Shown here piece by piece: positions 63,411-64,000 of a stretch of 64,000 bases of DNA. The position numbers were made by a program, and so were the translations under genes. Position 1 is the stretch's first letter. Every line of letters starts with the position of its first letter. The stretch covers positions 1 to 64,000 of the forward strand of contig CABUWI010000010.1 of the NCBI GenBank assembly GCA_902495245.1. The letters are read 5' to 3'. This DNA is from an uncultured Porphyromonadaceae bacterium (GTDB lineage: Bacteria > Bacteroidota > Bacteroidia > Bacteroidales > Muribaculaceae). The notes below the pieces were generated by a model. That model made no database searches. It saw only the letters and a list, made by a program, of their open reading frames with translations, and had not been told where the DNA came from.

Positions 63411-64000
63411 ATGTCTGTAACCGAAAACAAGCCGCGCGTAAATTTTGCGACGGTCAAAAATCCACTTCCTTACCCCGACTTTCTCGAGGTTCAGCTGCAG
63501 TCGTTTCATGACTTCCTGCAGTTGGACACGGCTCCCGAAGAGCGCAACAACGAGGGTCTGTACGAAGTGTTTTCAGAGAACTTCCCCATTGCCGACACGC
63601 GCAATAACTTCGTACTGGAGTTTCTCGACTATTATATCGATCCGCCCCGCTACTCGATTGACGAGTGCCTGACCCGAGGTCTGACCTACAGCGTCCCCCT
63701 CAAGGCCAAGCTGAAGCTCTATTGCACCGACCCCGATCACGAAGACTTCGACACGGTGATTCAGGACGTATATCTGGGCCAGATTCCGTACATGACCGAC
63801 AAGGGCACGTTCGTAATCAACGGCGCGGAGCGTGTCATCGTGTCTCAGCTCCACCGTTCGCCCGGCGTGTTTTTCGGCCAGAGCATACATGCCAACGGCA
63901 CGAAGCTCTACAGCGCGCGCATCATACCCTTCCGCGGCAGCTGGATAGAGTTTGCCACCGACATCAACAACGTGATGTATGCCTACATCGATCGCAAGAA
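63411..64000 (+). CDS. rpoB: RNA polymerase beta subunit, N-terminal part (runs off window)
   Basis: The first 196 codons of RpoB; the gene continues past the window edge. [37 protein letters not shown] starts the protein, and [33 protein letters not shown] is the highly conserved beta-protrusion/lobe-adjacent sequence. The ATG at 63411 is 121 bases past rplL. The rifampicin region lies outside the window. Confidence 0.95.
   Translation, partial: MSVTENKPRVNFATVKNPLPYPDFLEVQLQSFHDFLQLDTAPEERNNEGLYEVFSENFPIADTRNNFVLEFLDYYIDPPRYSIDECLTRGLTYSVPLKAKLKLYCTDPDHEDFDTVIQDVYLGQIPYMTDKGTFVINGAERVIVSQLHRSPGVFFGQSIHANGTKLYSARIIPFRGSWIEFATDINNVMYAYIDRK

Overview
The window looks like chromosomal DNA of a gut-type Bacteroidales bacterium, most likely family Muribaculaceae (S24-7). 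Four observations support this: the short primary sigma factor typical of Bacteroidetes; recurrent TTG-N19-23-TAnnTTTG promoters; six secreted proteins that end in the same short type IX secretion-like tail (YDLxGRxV...GIYI...); and the tRNA-Thr/Tyr/Gly/Thr-tuf-tRNA-Trp-secE-nusG-rplKAJL-rpoB block. The family assignment is inference; the order is well supported. Most of the window is GC-rich with long open frames on both strands. Two stretches are visibly more AT-rich (about 1-2,300 and 21,740-24,600) and look like accessory DNA.

Layout. 1-2,300: an AT-rich cluster of a small HTH protein and four small membrane or secreted proteins of unknown role. 2,511-8,339: a large secreted tandem-SGNH esterase, a small operon with a stand-alone RapZ C-terminal domain, a sugar-1-phosphate nucleotidyltransferase and an exported protein, and a further secreted protein behind a 23-bp tandem array. 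8,311-17,044: rlmD, galE, then a minus-strand operon tsaD/asmA-like/HAD phosphatase/aroB. 17,144-20,095: tRNA-His, tgt, an LptF/LptG-type permease and a YigZ-family protein. 20,170-24,531: a secreted protein and a complete DpnII/MboI-type GATC restriction-modification operon. 24,622-31,550: tamL and tamB, an outer-membrane assembly pair. 31,692-37,241: a GH13-like protein that lacks key catalytic residues, a beta-barrel porin and an RhlE-type helicase. 37,385-42,144: an M60 (mucinase-type) metallopeptidase and a secreted partner. 42,339-45,357: a Dabb protein, rpoD, a laccase-domain protein and a GNAT/SCP2 acetyltransferase. 45,678-57,986: a secreted giant, yqeY, serS, the ilvD-ilvB-ilvN-thioesterase operon and another secreted protein. 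58,199-64,000: the translation and transcription block, running into rpoB.

The themes are core metabolism and envelope biogenesis (TamLB, AsmA, LptF/G, aroB, galE) interleaved with single secreted proteins that share a sorting tail. The SGNH esterase, the M60 peptidase and the probable beta-trefoil proteins could together attack and bind host or dietary glycoproteins; there is no susC/susD pair here. The intergenic spaces carry an unusual number of short tandem arrays (7-, 9-, 11-, 15- and 23-bp units). Several genes begin only 4-8 bases after a -7 promoter box, which suggests leaderless mRNAs.
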